64,000 nucleotides of DNA from Allacma fusca (GCA_947179485.1 OX359247.1:58749131-58813130); one strand, 5' to 3'. Counted from the stretch's first letter, positions 32,118 through 46,036 are shown. Program-made: numbers and translations. The notes: generated by a model not told the origin, from the letters alone.

Positions 32118-34537
32118 ATGGCGAAAATTCTGTTAGCAGTGGTCGTAATCATTGGCTTCGTCTCTCTCGCGGTAAGAACCATACATGACCATTAATTTTA
32201 TAAATCGTTCTGGGAATTTAATAATTTGTTTTGTCTTACAACTTTGTAAACCAACTTAGTAGCATTTATGTGTGGCAAACATATTCTTTATTATTTTTCA
32301 TTGGCAAAATTGATAAATTATGGGTATAAAACACCTCATTTATTCACTTTTATCCTTTTAAAACACAGCTTACGCAGGTACTAAGAATATATGCTACGTG
32401 CTGGCAGTATTAAAATATAATATATTAAAATATCCATGCTGTACAGGAGCTCAGTTATGCACACCATGGAGGAGGATACCATGGAGGAGGATACCATGGA
32501 GGAGGATACCATGGAGAAGGATACCACGGTGAAGGACACCATGGAGGAGGATGCAATGGAGAAGGACACCAAGGAGGATCATCCACTGGAGGAACAACAC
32601 CTGGAGCTCCGCCCACTAGCAGTTCTAGTGTAGAGACCAAATCGATGGACCAACTATACGCCGATGCCAAAAAGGAAGGATGCAAGGCAATAGTTTACGC
32701 CGGTGGAGATGTCCCCGGCCAGCAAGATTATTACAAGAATCTTTTTGAACAAAAGTTCAAAGGCTGCACCCTGGAAATGATTGTTGATTACAGTAAATTC
32801 CATGATGCACGCATCAACTATCAATTACAAAATAACAAACTTATCCCTGATGTGGTTCAACTTCAAACACTGCAAGACTTTCCCATTTGGAAGAACCAAA
32901 ATCGTTTAATGAGCTACAAACCCAAGGATTGGGATGTGATAGTGAAGGAATACAAGGACCCTGACGGATACTTCTTGCCAATATTCTTTTCTCACTTCAC
33001 AAACTGCGTGAACAATAAGCTTATGAAGGATCCCAAAACTTGGCCAACGAATATTAAAGATTATCTGAAGCCTGAACTGAAGGGTCATATTGTCCTCACT
33101 TACCCCAATGACGATGACGCGGTTTTGTTTCTCTTCAAACTGTTCATTGATAAATACGGCTGGGGATTTTTTGAAGAGCTAAATGCCAAGCAGAATGTGA
33201 CTTGGGTTCGTGGAACAGAGGTATGAAATTGTTTATTGGTTGTGATGATTTAAACGGATATTAAACTTCATTAAAAAGCACATACTGCCACCCAGTCACC
33301 CATATTCTCCCTTTAAAACGATTCGGTTTGCTTTAATGCACATTACGTGTAAGTAGTCTTTGTGCGTATAAAATTATATCCGTATAAGTGAAATCTAAAT
33401 GTATATTTCCCTTAAGTTTAACAAAACCTGGATTTGTATCGGTAAAATCAGTATGATACATATTTACCGTTCCCTTTAAGTTTAAAATTGGGCCCCTGGG
33501 TTAATTATATTCCTTTACAAAGAACTTGAAATTTCGACCTGTTGAGCTAATACACACCGGGCCTTTCCCACATCACAGTCAAACTTTACACATAGTTGTG
33601 AACACAAGCAGGGATGTAAATATCAAATGCTTGCAGTTAGTTCTGTGGATAAAAACACTGACAAGGACAGTTCACGCTCAGTATATATTTTAGGAATCCG
33701 ATTGAAAGATACAAATATTTGTGAAAACCTTCTAATTGGGAAAAGGTGAAAATGACAAGTATTCTTTCTCCAGTTAAGATGCATGTGTTAAACACGGATT
33801 GTTTTACTAATTGTGAGTCTGTGATCGGGATGAATGACATACTGAAGACTACTCAAAATCTTCTGGCACTTTCATAGAAATAGTTACAACATGAAATTAT
33901 AAAAATATAATGGGTAGTCTATAAGAACACTCTTTAAAATGGAGCACATGACATGAGCACTGTTGTAATGTTACAAGGCGAAATGTTGTGTGAAATGTAA
34001 TTGTGTCAACATATTTTTCACTAAGAAAATAGTTCTCTTAACTCTAATAATTGTTACAGGGGATATATTTTGTATCATGTTGTTTAATTTCAGGAACCCA
34101 GTGTAGCATTGGCTGAAAATCGTACCTGGGCAGCTATTGCAGCAGGATGCGATTTTAACAACCCACCAGGCGTTTCAACCTTTGTCCTTCCAAAATCAGA
34201 TCCCTTTATGACGTGGGCTCAGACCGCTGCGATTTTCAAAGATGCAAAAAATCCCGCTACTGCCAAGCTCTACCTCAACTGGATCATATCTGCAGACGTT
34301 CAGCGAAATAATTTAGGGTCCTGGTCCATCCGCACAGATGTCCCACCACCAAAACCTTACGGTCCCTTGTCGTCCTACAAAAGCCAAACGAATCCAATGG
34401 ATTTTAAGACTTTTATGGAAAATCGAGCTGCGGTTGAGGATCTTAAAACTAAAATGATGTTAATTATTGGTGAGCCCAAAGGTCCAGCATCTCCTGGAAA
34501 CCTTGGGATGTATCCAACGAAAGCATTACCTCATTAA
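32118..34537 (+). CDS. Secreted PBP2-type substrate-binding-like protein with His/Gly-rich N-terminal repeat, copy 2 (423 residues)
   Basis: Exons 32118-32171 (signal peptide MAKILLAVVVIIGFVSLA), 32447-33220 and 34094-34537; introns are phase 0. The second exon starts GAG CTC as in copy 1, but where copy 1 has about 20 ordinary residues, copy 2 has seven five-residue units of HGGGY type (32465-32569), then a Ser/Thr/Gly/Pro linker (GGTTPGAPPTSSS) leading into VETKSMDQLY. The binding-protein core is as in copy 1 (LTYPNDDDAVLF, TWVRGT), with about 15 substitutions in the central exon and no amino-acid change in the last. About nine histidines in the repeat could bind Cu, Zn, Ni or Fe, and Gly/Tyr/His repeats also occur in cuticle and antimicrobial proteins; neither role is shown. 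A possible 9-nt microexon (32369-32377, LTQ) fits the frame. Confidence 0.85.
32465..32569 (+). repeat. In-frame 15-bp minisatellite encoding HGGGY units
   Basis: Seven units of CATGGAGGAGGATAC, the first three identical and the later ones changing to HGEGY, HGEGH, HGGGC and NGEGH. The homogeneous 5' side points to recent unit expansion there. Alternative frames through the same repeat give MEED or Pro/Trp-rich shadows that should be ignored. Confidence 0.9.
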
Positions 34538-34564
34538 CCATTGCATTGTATTGTATCCAGTTAC

Positions 34565-34570
34565 AATAAA
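34565..34570 (+). terminator. Polyadenylation signal of binding-protein gene copy 2
   Basis: AATAAA 28 nt beyond the stop codon, at the same place as in copy 1. Confidence 0.7.
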
Positions 34571-34599
34571 AATTGAACCCTGAATGAACATGAGCCTTA

Positions 34600-34850
34600 T
34601 ATATCAGTTTTTGTACATACAGTAGTTGCATGTTTTTGTAAGTGGCCTCATTTAATTTTCTGTGGCAAAACGAATGACCCGATCTCTTCAAAACGAATAG
34701 GCATTTTATTTTCTATCCAATCTACCCCAAAAAAATATTTAAGTTGCCTGGTATCATTGGTTCGACAGTTAACGTCGGGACAATAAAGCAACCGCGACAA
34801 TCGTAGTAGGGACTTTTAGTTTTGATAGCCCTAAAAAATCGTAAAAGTAC
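34600..34850 (+). repeat. Probable remnant of a third duplication unit
   Basis: Resembles 31420-31650, the upstream edge of unit 2: TTAATTTTCTG, then GATCTCTTCAAAACGA against GATTTCCTCAAAAAACAA, then TTGCCTGGTATC against TTGCCTGGTACC, then GGGACTTTTAGTTTTG against AGTGACTTTCAGCTTCG. Resemblance ends near 34850, and no binding-protein exon follows. Confidence 0.5.
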
Positions 34851-37800
34851 CAAAATAGTTCTAGACTTATTCTTGCTCACGTCTTCCCAATATGTTTACG
34901 TAAGTTTTTTTTCAGGGGATACTTTATTTGTGAAAAACCACTAGAACAAAAAATGCGAAATTATATATTAGTGAAATATTAAATCCAGTTTGTTAAAAAC
35001 CCCAACTGTCAATGACATGAAGGTCTCCGGGCGCGAGATATTCAAGTATCGAGATTGCGCTATCCTTGAATCCCCGTAAGAAACTATGTACTTTGTCAAA
35101 ATGTTTTCACGTTTAGTTACATATAACATTCTATCGAAGCGAAGGGAAGACATCCATACACTTCCTTTAGAATTAGAAATTTTCCTGTACCCAAAAATTA
35201 CTGTTTGTAGTTGTAAGATGGCGTTGCGCATTCAGAATTTCGTAAGCTGGTCTTCCTTCAAATTTAGCTAAGCTGACTTTCCTATTATGGAAGGACACAG
35301 GAAATTCAGACTAGTTTAAAATCCTTTGGGTCATGTTGTGATTATATTACCCGTATTGCAGAACGCGCTAACTATGAGAGCCCCCTTTATCTTATTATAA
35401 TTATTTTATTGTATTAAAAAATGCTATATATTAAAAGGAGAGTGTGCATTAATACAGGTCAGACATATGAAGACAATAATTCAATAACTTGTTCATTTTA
35501 GCCAAAGTACGCACCCAACGCGTGTAATGTATTATTTAGTTAATTTAATGTGTGTTACAACGCATGTATGCAATGTACTAATAATTCCAAGTATTTTATG
35601 ATTGTGGGCATAGCATCTCTATTAAAATCTCTAAATTGCCCTGAAATAGGTTTTTTTACACACACAAGATTTCCCAGGACGCATTGACATCCGAAGATTG
35701 GCACTCTCGTTAGTACGGACTGTGACAGTCAATGTGCCGACAATTTGTGGATGTTTTCTCGGAAAGCCGTATTGATAGTGGGACGGTGACAAAACACGAT
35801 TTTTCATGTCCGAATGAAATGAATCGCCAATAATGATAAATGTAAGATGCAAATATGCAAATCGTCAGCTCACAAAGTTTCCTAAATAACAAACTTCATT
35901 TTCAAAGAACAGAGAAAAAAAATAGGATGATTTCATACTTCCTCTCCACATAACTAACCTCATCCATTCAGCTAACTCAGAGTGTCGAACACCGAGTAAT
36001 AAAGCACAAATAAATTATTTTCCGAGAATTGCTGATTGTGAGTGAGACAATTTCACATGAGTGCCCGCTCATGGAGTTGTTACGTGAAAAAGTCCTATTT
36101 TTCGTGTGAGCATTTGTGAGCATGCTATTATGTAAACATTGCCTCCATACACTTGTTTGACAATGCATGGGGCGGACTTGTCCCTACGAGCTCACATAAC
36201 TCTCGGCGTAAATTAATCATGAATACACGAGCGTGATATGGGACAAAGTGAGGGCCGGAAAGAGTCATCATTATTGATGATTCGTGTCAATAAAAGTCGC
36301 TCATTACTGTCTTTCTAGGAAACCCCTTATTGTTCCGCCCATAGTTTACTCAAACGGACTATCTTCCATTCTCCACTCCTTAAGATTATCTTTAGCGATC
36401 AGATTATAATAATATACACAGGGAAAGGAAATTGCAAACTTGGCACATTCCATAAAAAAGTAACGTCTCCAAAAGTGAAAGACATATACATATGTATAAG
36501 GGGTTGCAAAAGAATTCATCCTTCTCCCTGCCACTGCAATAAAACTATAGACTAAAAATAATTATTGTTGTAATTAATCATACAGGCATGAATGTTTCTT
36601 AATTTGCACAAGAGTTCTTTCCGTTTTGCTAAATTCATTGACTTGCTTGAAAAGTAATAATAATTGTTTGACTTGTCTAGAGTCCTTGACAAAATGCAAA
36701 CTTTTCTTCAACAAAATTTAACCTTTTGTTTTAAAACCCAGAAATCTATCTAAGTCAAAATATTCCAAACTTCCAAGTAATTACTAGTTTAACACCTGAT
36801 CATCAGTTTTATTTTAATAGTGACTAATACATACACAATTATTCAAATACTTCCATGAAATCCCAATAAAAATCATGGCTATCACAGTATCGGTAAAAAT
36901 CGAAATTTAACTTTTATAAATGATGAAATATATTCCCATAATTAAAAAATAACCTTGATTTAATATTAATTTGTTCAGATACGTTTTTAATCTCTAATGA
37001 AAAGAAGACACCATATGATCACAGTGGCTGAAGCTGTAATAATTGGTAATGCTAGAAGAATGATGCCATTGCATTTTGCACATGACATTATTTACAATTT
37101 ATACCGCAAAATTCACAAGAATCGACAAAACATTTCGGCTTTTTTCAACACTTATAACCACTGCACTATAACTAGACATTAAACTAGAACATATATTACG
37201 TTAAGTCAGTGTATTCCATATTACTAGAATAAAATTACGGATCATGGATGAAAACCCATAGGACCTTAAATAAATATATATAAAATAAAATACTAGAATA
37301 AAAATTGATTTTGTTCTAAGAAACAATAATAACAACTTTTGTAATTATTATATTGCAGTACGATTACTCATTGGAATGGAATATTATTTCTTCATAAGGG
37401 GTCAAAATATGACGATGATTTGAATTTATCACAGAACTACTTTTTCCTCAAAAGCATTCAACTAGCCTTTAAAAATTCAATTATTCAAATTCATTATTTA
37501 TAAGTATAAAAGTATGACGTCTATAGGGTTGAACATATTTAGGTGTACCGATTTACCTTAATGTATTGGCTTGTCCATATAAAATGATATCATTAAAAAT
37601 TTCGAAGTTTGCAACTGAGAGCGTAGTGTACTGTAATTTTTTGAATTTTACTCTGTTTACAAAATTGTTTGCATGTGTTACGTTTTTAGGAAAAAAGAAT
37701 ATCCCTCAATAGAAGATGTTGCTTCTGTTATCCTAATTGTCGGAACAAAAATATTTACATTTAATTTACATTAGCATTACCGTAATATTAATTTTTCTAG

Positions 37801-40800
37801 CTAAAAGGCAATTATTATTATCCAAATTGTGCTTATATTAGTGAGCCCTTAAGGGGTGACTGACTACATGCTCATATGAGTTTCAGGGTAAAGGAGAGAT
37901 TTGTGGGGACTCTGTACATTGAATAATGGCGAGCGTCGTAGTGAAGACGTTGACAATTATTAGACCGGCACTTCCGAACTGCGAATGAGCCGAGCAGTCG
38001 GACAAGAATCGAATTTCAAACAATGCATTAATACCCTAATAATATCGGAATCACTGTCTAAAAGAACGGACTGTTATGTAGGGAATCACGAAATTTTTTA
38101 TCATTTCGCTCCGTTTACAGGGAAGAGTTGATCAAGTGAAATAGAGAGTAGAAGTCTAGAGGAGCATTGTTTGGAGGGAGAGGATTTACGTACATATGTG
38201 GGATGTATTTTGATACTGACGCATGAGAAGGAATCTCTTGATAACGTAAGATAATGGATTATTAAAGTTGGAAACTATTAGAAACAATTTGGGACGGCTC
38301 ACGACAACCACGACTTGCCAATCAAATGGTCTCATCGTTTTGTTTTCTACATATATCCTCATGTCTCGTATATCGTAATTGCCATCCTAACGAGCCATCA
38401 AAACATGATATCAACCTTCATCTGTTCATTTCATCTCCTTTCTCTCTGCCCGTCGTTCCACTCAATTCTCAAAGATCATGTTATCTTTATAGGCGGAGGC
38501 GGTTGACGTGCGGCTTGAGTCTCTTTTACAGATCCTTCAAATGCTCCTCCAATTCCTCCGTGAAAGAGCAAGACCCTGACAACATCAACTCATGTCTATT
38601 CACATTCGATCTTCTACTTACAGTAAATCTGTATCATCAATACAGCAAAAACATCCTCGGCACAATTTCTTCTTTAACTTGAATTTATTATTACTCCGTA
38701 TACCGTCACAGTGGAACAACATTGGAGCGGATCTCTCTTACAATTTTACTTACGCAATAAATTATTAATTGCTTCTTCACAAATTTGCTATTTCTATTTT
38801 TCCTACGAGATGTATTTAATTAATTGTTATAGTATGTTGCTAGATGAGACCTCCTCACGAGAGACTTTTCTCTACAAGAGCACGCATATTTGAAACACAT
38901 TTTCATTTACCACAATGTTGTAACTTTTGTAACCTATAAATGTAATAATTACACACTCACAACTAGATGAAGTATGAGTGTGTATGAGTCTTAAATTCTA
39001 ACCACAATATTAGAGGCACACATCGGGGGTGGAAGGTCAAAGTGATACAAATTATGAAAGGCATCCAGAGAAATCTTCAACAAGAGAAAAGGTTCCATCG
39101 ATTGGGATAACGCCAAGTCAATTATAAAAGAACCAAATCAGTTTTTGAGGAAAAATACCGAGGTTTAATAATCCAACAATCCGACAAGAATTTAATGAAC
39201 GTCAACCATAGTTTTTATTAGACGTTGCATGGAAGTCTTTGATTCAGAAAATTATAGCTAGTTTAAAAAAATGCGTTCATCGAAAATTGAATTTAAAAAA
39301 AATGTGTTTTTTCTCCATTCTGCTTGCTTGTTAGTGCCTGATGATGAGTCTGTTAGATGTCGAAAGCTTGAATATTATTTACCTTGTTTTACAAAGTTAA
39401 CCACCTAAGCCAAAGATATCTATGGAAACTGTAATTCAGAAAAATTATTGTTTAAATATTATCCATGCAAATACAGATGGGGCACAAATACTGGAAACGT
39501 CCTAGCCCAAGTGCATCCATTGTGCATACCAATCCTGCCAAATGTCCCCAGTAACACAATTAATGCATAATGGTAAATATTGAGGCAGCTTCAGCCATTG
39601 AATCAATGCGCCTCAAAAGAGGAGACAACATATATTGGGATATTTTTAAATAGTTTTGCACACTAGTTTCTATTGAAATTCACTCTAACAGAACATATAG
39701 ATAGTGTAAGTTGAAATGATCGGGATCTTTTGTGCAATTTTCTAGTCAAAGTAAATCTTGCCATATGCTTGATATAATATCTATATACATACATACTTAT
39801 AGATATGTAACAGACTGCTCTGACTGTCCCAAGCCTCGTATACTTAACGCTTAAGGATAGTGCCTTTAACGGGTGAAGTTGACCTTCCCCAGAGCATCCG
39901 CTATATTGAATTATGATTTTATACGTACAGATAAATCACAATCTCCAGGTGGTTTTAGGGATATAACTTATAATAATTATTATTGCAGTTGTAGCTAAAA
40001 TCTTCTGGTTGATTTCTAGGCATTTTAAAGTCAGAATGTAGTTGAAGTATCTACGACATCAAAAGCCTGATATTATTCATGACAGTTTATCCTTTTGCTA
40101 AAAGTAACTTTCTCTGCGAATCGAAAGCTACAGAGTGATTACAAATAGCCAGGGCAGTGCACCTTCTCTAAAACAGCACATTTTAAAGCAGCAACAAGCA
40201 ACAATACTTGGCTCTTTATAGGTACAGTATGATAAAATTCTAGGAGAAAACGCTTATAAAATAGTCGGAAGGAATTTTTTCAAATATTTAATAAAGCAGT
40301 CGTAATAAAGTGTATCAGACTGTTTGCCATTTAATCCGCCGTAAGAAAACTAACAAACAGGGAAAAACAGCAAAACTGTCTTTAAAAAACGCTAAAATGT
40401 CCGAAAGTTTTTTCAAAGGCTCTTGTCAATTTGATCGTTTGTGCTGTTCTGCATGCAGTGGGCTCTCTTTAGATTAGCATCCCAGAAATTCCCCAAACTA
40501 CAACAATGTGAGTCTTGTGAGTTCAAAAAAATTAACAATCTCGTAAATGGAATTTCTTTAAGATAATGTTTCCCAATGCTATCAAGGATCACTAGTAAAG
40601 AGGTACTGTGTAAAATAGCCTGATTCGCATCACATGCTTCGAGGAAGATTTAAATCCTTCATAGAAATGAATCAGCTGAGAAGATGTTAAATGCATAACA
40701 ATTTTTCCCTGATCTTTGTCAGTATACGAATAAAGAATAGTTACATATGTACATACGTGCATCTTATATTTTGTTATCTATTTGGTTATCCTTAATTATC

Positions 40801-43800
40801 TACAGTATAGGATCTCTATATACATACGTAATATATCTGAAAGGAGGAAGAAAAATGAACACTATGCGAAATGGGAACTAATATGTCGGAACATTTCTGC
40901 CCTATAGTAAAAAAATGCTTTTATACTGGAATGTGTTACAAGATAGTAGGAATGTACTGTACATTGCTCACAAGATAAAGTCATGTATCTTGTGAGCCTT
41001 TTTGCAGGTTGAAACACATGAATGATGAATGAGCGGGAATTATAATGTAATCGTATTGAGATCACATTTGTAGTAATGTAATGTAACATATCATGAGAGT
41101 GCACGATGCATTTAGATCTGGATTTTCTCATCTGATTAACAATAATTATTAATCTCCAGATGTAAGCGGACCGTGATGAGGAAGGAATTCATGGTTGCTT
41201 ATTATAAGACAGTGAGGTCTCTTTGCCATTGTGCGGGCGGACCGGCAATGCAGCATGGCAGCTCACGACTTCTCTAATTGTAATAAGTTTTTCAACATTT
41301 TCCTACACACTCCTCTCACGTTGTTCACAGCCTCAAGTAAGCAACGTCAATATACACATCACAATTTCCGCATGAGCATCATCATTTAAATGAATGTGTC
41401 TTCCACTTCACAATGTATTCCCTCAGAAAGATTTCTATCAAATCAACAACCAGGGACTGTCATTTACCAGTCAGTCCCAAAGACTTGGCCTTATTGGCAC
41501 GCTTATTATCTCATGTGAGTTGTAGCTTTGAGTTTGAGGGGAATGGATTTTAAATTATTGGAAACATTCCTCCCGGAATATTAAAAGGCGACAATGCACT
41601 ATATGTCGGGTCATTTTGTTAAAAGCTATAAAAACCTTATCCAAAGGAATGTTTTCAATTGGTGGAAACATTTGTGAACACATTCGTATTTACTACAATG
41701 TTAATTTGTCTACGTACAAGAGCTACTTTTGCACACTCAGTGATATCTCCCTTCAAAACTTGGACACTTCAAGAGATTTTTCTCTATTTTAGGAAATATT
41801 TTCGGACAGAATCAAATATGCCACATTTTCCTTTCATAATTCGAGCGTTTCTTATTGTAGTACACTCAAGTTTAGCTCTTTTTAGAGAAAGGCTTTATTG
41901 AGGGGTGTATTTATTCTGAGAGGTTATACCGTGTTTAAATATAGACAGTATTCTCTAAGATTTCCCACGCTTTAGTAGAATCTTGAGAGCTCATTTAAGC
42001 CTTAAGCACATTATCGTTACCTTGCAATTAATAGAGAGTCTATAAAATTAAAATACAGTAGGATCTCTCCAATACAGCACTCGAAAAGAGTCTCAAAATA
42101 AGGAAATTTAAAAATCCGGCTCTTTTTGATCCCACAGGAGCACATATGAGATTAACATTGGCCTTGGCACATAATGTACAGTGCATTATTTTGAGAAGCA
42201 CCTGTGAAATACACAGGACATGAATCTTACGATGCTATAATTATGGGGAGTGAACAAATATACACAATATGCTGTAAATAGTAATTGGGATAGTTCTTAA
42301 TTAGCAAAAAATATTATTCATCTGTTAGAGAAGATGCTATTAGTACAGATCACAGTTTTTACAAGAGGTGCTCAAAAAGCCCCAAAATGTGATGCTTAAA
42401 TTGGCAAGCTCTTATTAAGAAATAACATTGTGTTACATATATCTAGGAATGCTTCAAAAAATCTCTCTCATCTATGATATCACACTCTCACAATAGGGCC
42501 CTGTTACAGCATGACTACACTCTGTAAGATTTGAAACTGTAATATGTGAATAGTATCTATGGACAGTATTAATAACGTCCGAGTGAGTACGCTCTGGTCC
42601 ACAATAATAATTCACCAATAATTTACGCATAAATTGTTAGTTCAAGCAAAAATAAGGAAACATGAAATTTGCTTCCCATATACATAGATACTGATAACAC
42701 ATGAACAACAAAGAGGAGAAGTAGCATTGAATTGAATGGGAAAAAAACTCTTATAATCCCACAATGCATTCCCTTTATAAAACTTTTGTTACAGAATATT
42801 CTCTCGTGATATTATTTTTCAAGGAGTTATAGAGCTATAGTCAAAGAGCTATGTAATTATCTACATATATGCTGATGTAAAAAAAATTCATGCTGAATAT
42901 ATTATATCATATGTAGATATATCTATAGCTATGTGTGTGTGTGAGTATGAGTATTTTGAGCATGCATCTTTTTTTTGCTACAGTTACTTATAAGCTGATG
43001 AATTAATTCATGTGCTATTTACAATCCCTTGGATTGGAGAAGTTGAAAGAAGAAATCATGAGGTGAATTTTTTTTTCCATGTCAGTAACAATTGTTTCCA
43101 AAGGGGTATTTTTTCTGCTAGAAATGATTCATTGGATTTTGCCATAGTTTTTAGTAACACCCGATTTATCGTGGAGCGGACAAAAAGTGTATAATGTGGA
43201 CAGGCATGCATAAGTGTACAGGGGAAGAGACAGAGGGACGGCGTGTATAAGTAAGCGCCACACAAAGGGTTCTATTGTCAGAGGAAAAGATACAGTGTCG
43301 GTACGTAGGCACGACGTGAACCATGAAGCACATGATTTGTCCATTGCTTTCCAACTTGACTCAAAAAAGTTTTTCTTCAAATCTTTAAAAGTCATACATG
43401 AGCGTGTGTGGTACAGGATGATGATGATTCCCAAAGGAGTTTTTTTTTAATTCAAGCCGTTTAGCAGGTCCTCACGGAGTAAGTCAGTGCAAATACAGTG
43501 CAGGCACTCAAGGAAAGCACTGCCTTAACGCCATGCAATTTGATTCCTATGAGCAGATGCTTTTCAAGAGGAAAGCCTTTTGGATTAGGGTGTAAACTCT
43601 TGTCCAAATGATTTTGCTCATATGGAGAATCTCCTCTTACCAGGGAGTCTCTGACAGGGGAAGTCCACTGCACGTAGTAATATGCATGATCACAGTGGTT
43701 CCGCTCTTATCATCACTCCTTTGATCCTTATCAGCGTACATACGTACATATATCCGAGGATACACCTGTAGATACATGGGAATACAGTGGACTCTTATCT

Positions 43801-45940
43801 TACTGGCCCTCTGTGTAAAGGCCCTTCCCTTGTAGACCAGAGACCCTGAGACTCTCCCAAAAGTTCGTTTTTACAATTAGGGAAAAATGTTAGAATGACA
43901 CTGGGCTTATAATGGGAGACAATGTAGTAGGATCCGGGGTCGCGATAGGGAGGGTCAAGTGTAGGGACATGGGGTGTACTATGTAAAAGTAGGAGCTGTA
44001 CACCAATGTTAGAGGCTCAGGTGTACACATGTAAATCCTTAAGCACTGGCACTTAAGCATACAGTTGGTTTCCCAAAAAATACATTAAATATGCTATTTT
44101 TCTACTTGAATGAGCGATTACAGGTTGATTACTTACACAAAAGGCCTGGGCTTGTGTGTGTAGGGATGTATCTTTCTGCATGTATGCGTTGCACATGGGT
44201 AAGGAAAAAATAAAGGTAGCACAACATATACATGAGATGATGCTCCTTTCCTCTGCCACACTGCTCCACGGATTGAACTTGGGCCGTGCTATTAAAATCA
44301 CTGGGTGCTCCTTCCCTTTGCTTCCCCCGTTAATCCCATTTGAGGGACAGTGATAAAAAATAGAATTTTAACCTGTGGTTTAGCAGTGAGATGTTATTCG
44401 AGATTTTCCAAAATTTTATAATGTACCATGAATGATCTAATATTATTTTAGTTGCAGGATATCAAAATATAAGAACATTTGACATTTCATGGGTGAACAT
44501 ACTATACAACAAATACAGTATTCACAGTGTTAACATAACACAGCACCGGGGTTTATTGAGGGTTAGTGAATTTGATTTAGCGGGAGATTCAACGGGATGA
44601 TTACATTGCAATTTGCCAGGTGGAGTGAAGCCATTTCTACATTTTGAGAGAGCTACAGAATAAAAAGATGTACTCCTTGTATAAGTAGGTGGAAATATTG
44701 GCTTATATGAATTCAAAATGTTTAAAAAAAATTAAACAAATATGTATTTAAAATAAAATGAAAGATTGAATTTCGATATTGTTTTTTGTTTGGGCGAAGG
44801 GGGTTGGAGAGATTTCAGGCCACCCCGTCATGTACATAGTAAATGTTTTTCCCTTTGATCTTATGGTTTGTACAGGAGTTTGGAAAAAATGTCAAGTAAT
44901 GGCAGCATGAATGGATATCAACACATGACATACCATGATTATACAGCCACGTCATGTTTGCTTGAGCACACGTTCAAATCAGCCAACCGAATATTCATAT
45001 CCGTATTGGTGTAGTTCTTTTCTCTTACCCTGATATTTCCAATGATTTCGTCTGATTTCTGCAAGAGTCATAATGATGTAAACAATTCATGTGTAAAAAC
45101 GTTTACATTACCTCCGGTGACATTTTACATGCTCATTTACTATATATGTGTACTGTACTTGTTTCGTTAGAAACGGGATAACTTATGTTCCTGATAGATG
45201 AGGGACTTGTGGTACGAGATGGAAAGATGGAGTAAATGTGTTGTAAAAGATTGGAGCAAACAACAGTATGTTAAACCTCAATAAGACTCAATTTAATTAC
45301 TGCATCAAGAATAGTTACTACAAGGTACTAAGTTTAAAGGGTACAAATTAATTACGGAGCTTTGGAAAAGATACACTCCAAAGTGAACTTAGGTAGGGTC
45401 AATTATGGTTAAAATACACTTGGTAATGTCAAAGGGGTAAAGTGGGAATGTGCAGAGTAAAGTGTAGGAATTTTGGAGATAATGCTCCAGGAAATTGAGG
45501 TCCTTACAGTGGAGAGGTTGGAGAAGAAGTGCTCGCCGAGTTGTAGTCTCGGAGCCCTTTTATAGGGCGAGGTTTCTTTGTCTTTTGGAGGAAAACGTAT
45601 TACAATCAAATAATTATGAATAAAGAGTAATTTGTAATACATTGGTATAGCGCTTAAACTAGGTTAAAATACATATAAGATAAAGCATATAAAAAAGGTA
45701 CATACATAGGTTACAAAAATAGTTGTATATGAAGAGTTGAGCTTGACCGGTGATTCAACTCACTCATTAGATTGTAGGGTTAGCAGAAAAAATGATTAGA
45801 ATAATATCCAGGTATTTTAGAAACGTTAGAAAAGTATTGACATTAGTATTTGGGAGCCCCAGGTGAGCTACTCAAAGTAGACATTCAGACAAATACAAGC
45901 ATAATTAGTACAATAAGAAAGGTAAATGAGGTAAAAGGTA
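34850..45940. other. 11-kb stretch without a supported gene
   Basis: AT-rich, with scattered simple runs (for example a GTGTGTGTGTGAG run near 42932-42945) and many short TACATATGTAC-like palindromes. I found no exon with paired splice sites and no conserved domain on either strand. Base composition is somewhat less AT-rich in 38-39.5 kb and beyond 43 kb. Unrecognised 5' exons of the gene that starts below 47 kb could lie here. Confidence 0.45.
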
Positions 45941-46036
45941 GGAGCTGGGCTCCAGCTAAGAAATGCAAATTAGTTAGAACGTTCGGGTGTTCTGTGTATA
46001 AGGGAGCTGGACTCCAGGTAAAAAATGCAAATATAG
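45941..46036 (+). repeat. Direct repeat with paired octamer (ATGCAAAT) motifs
   Basis: GGAGCTGGGCTCCAGCTAAG followed by AAATGCAAAT (from 45941) recurs as GGAGCTGGACTCCAGGTAAA followed by AAATGCAAAT (from 46003), 62 bp apart. Each has a short GGAGCTGG/CTCCAG palindrome 5' of a perfect octamer ATGCAAAT (45963-45970 and 46025-46032), the consensus site of POU-domain factors. Regulatory use is inference. Confidence 0.55.

Larger units (their letters stand above)
31650..34580 (+). repeat. Tandem duplication unit, copy 2
   Basis: Paralogous to 22630-25420 in gene order, exon sizes and upstream blocks. Sequence just before this unit (31420-31650) also resembles sequence just after it (34600-34850): both hold TTAATTTTCTG, then CTTCAAAA-like, then TTGCCTGGTA blocks. 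This suggests that a third unit once followed. Confidence 0.75.

Noticed and set aside
32436-32633. Frame with MEEDTMEED repeats, plus an antisense Pro/Trp-rich frame at 32455-32685
   Set aside because: Both are shadows of the in-frame HGGGY minisatellite of the binding-protein gene.
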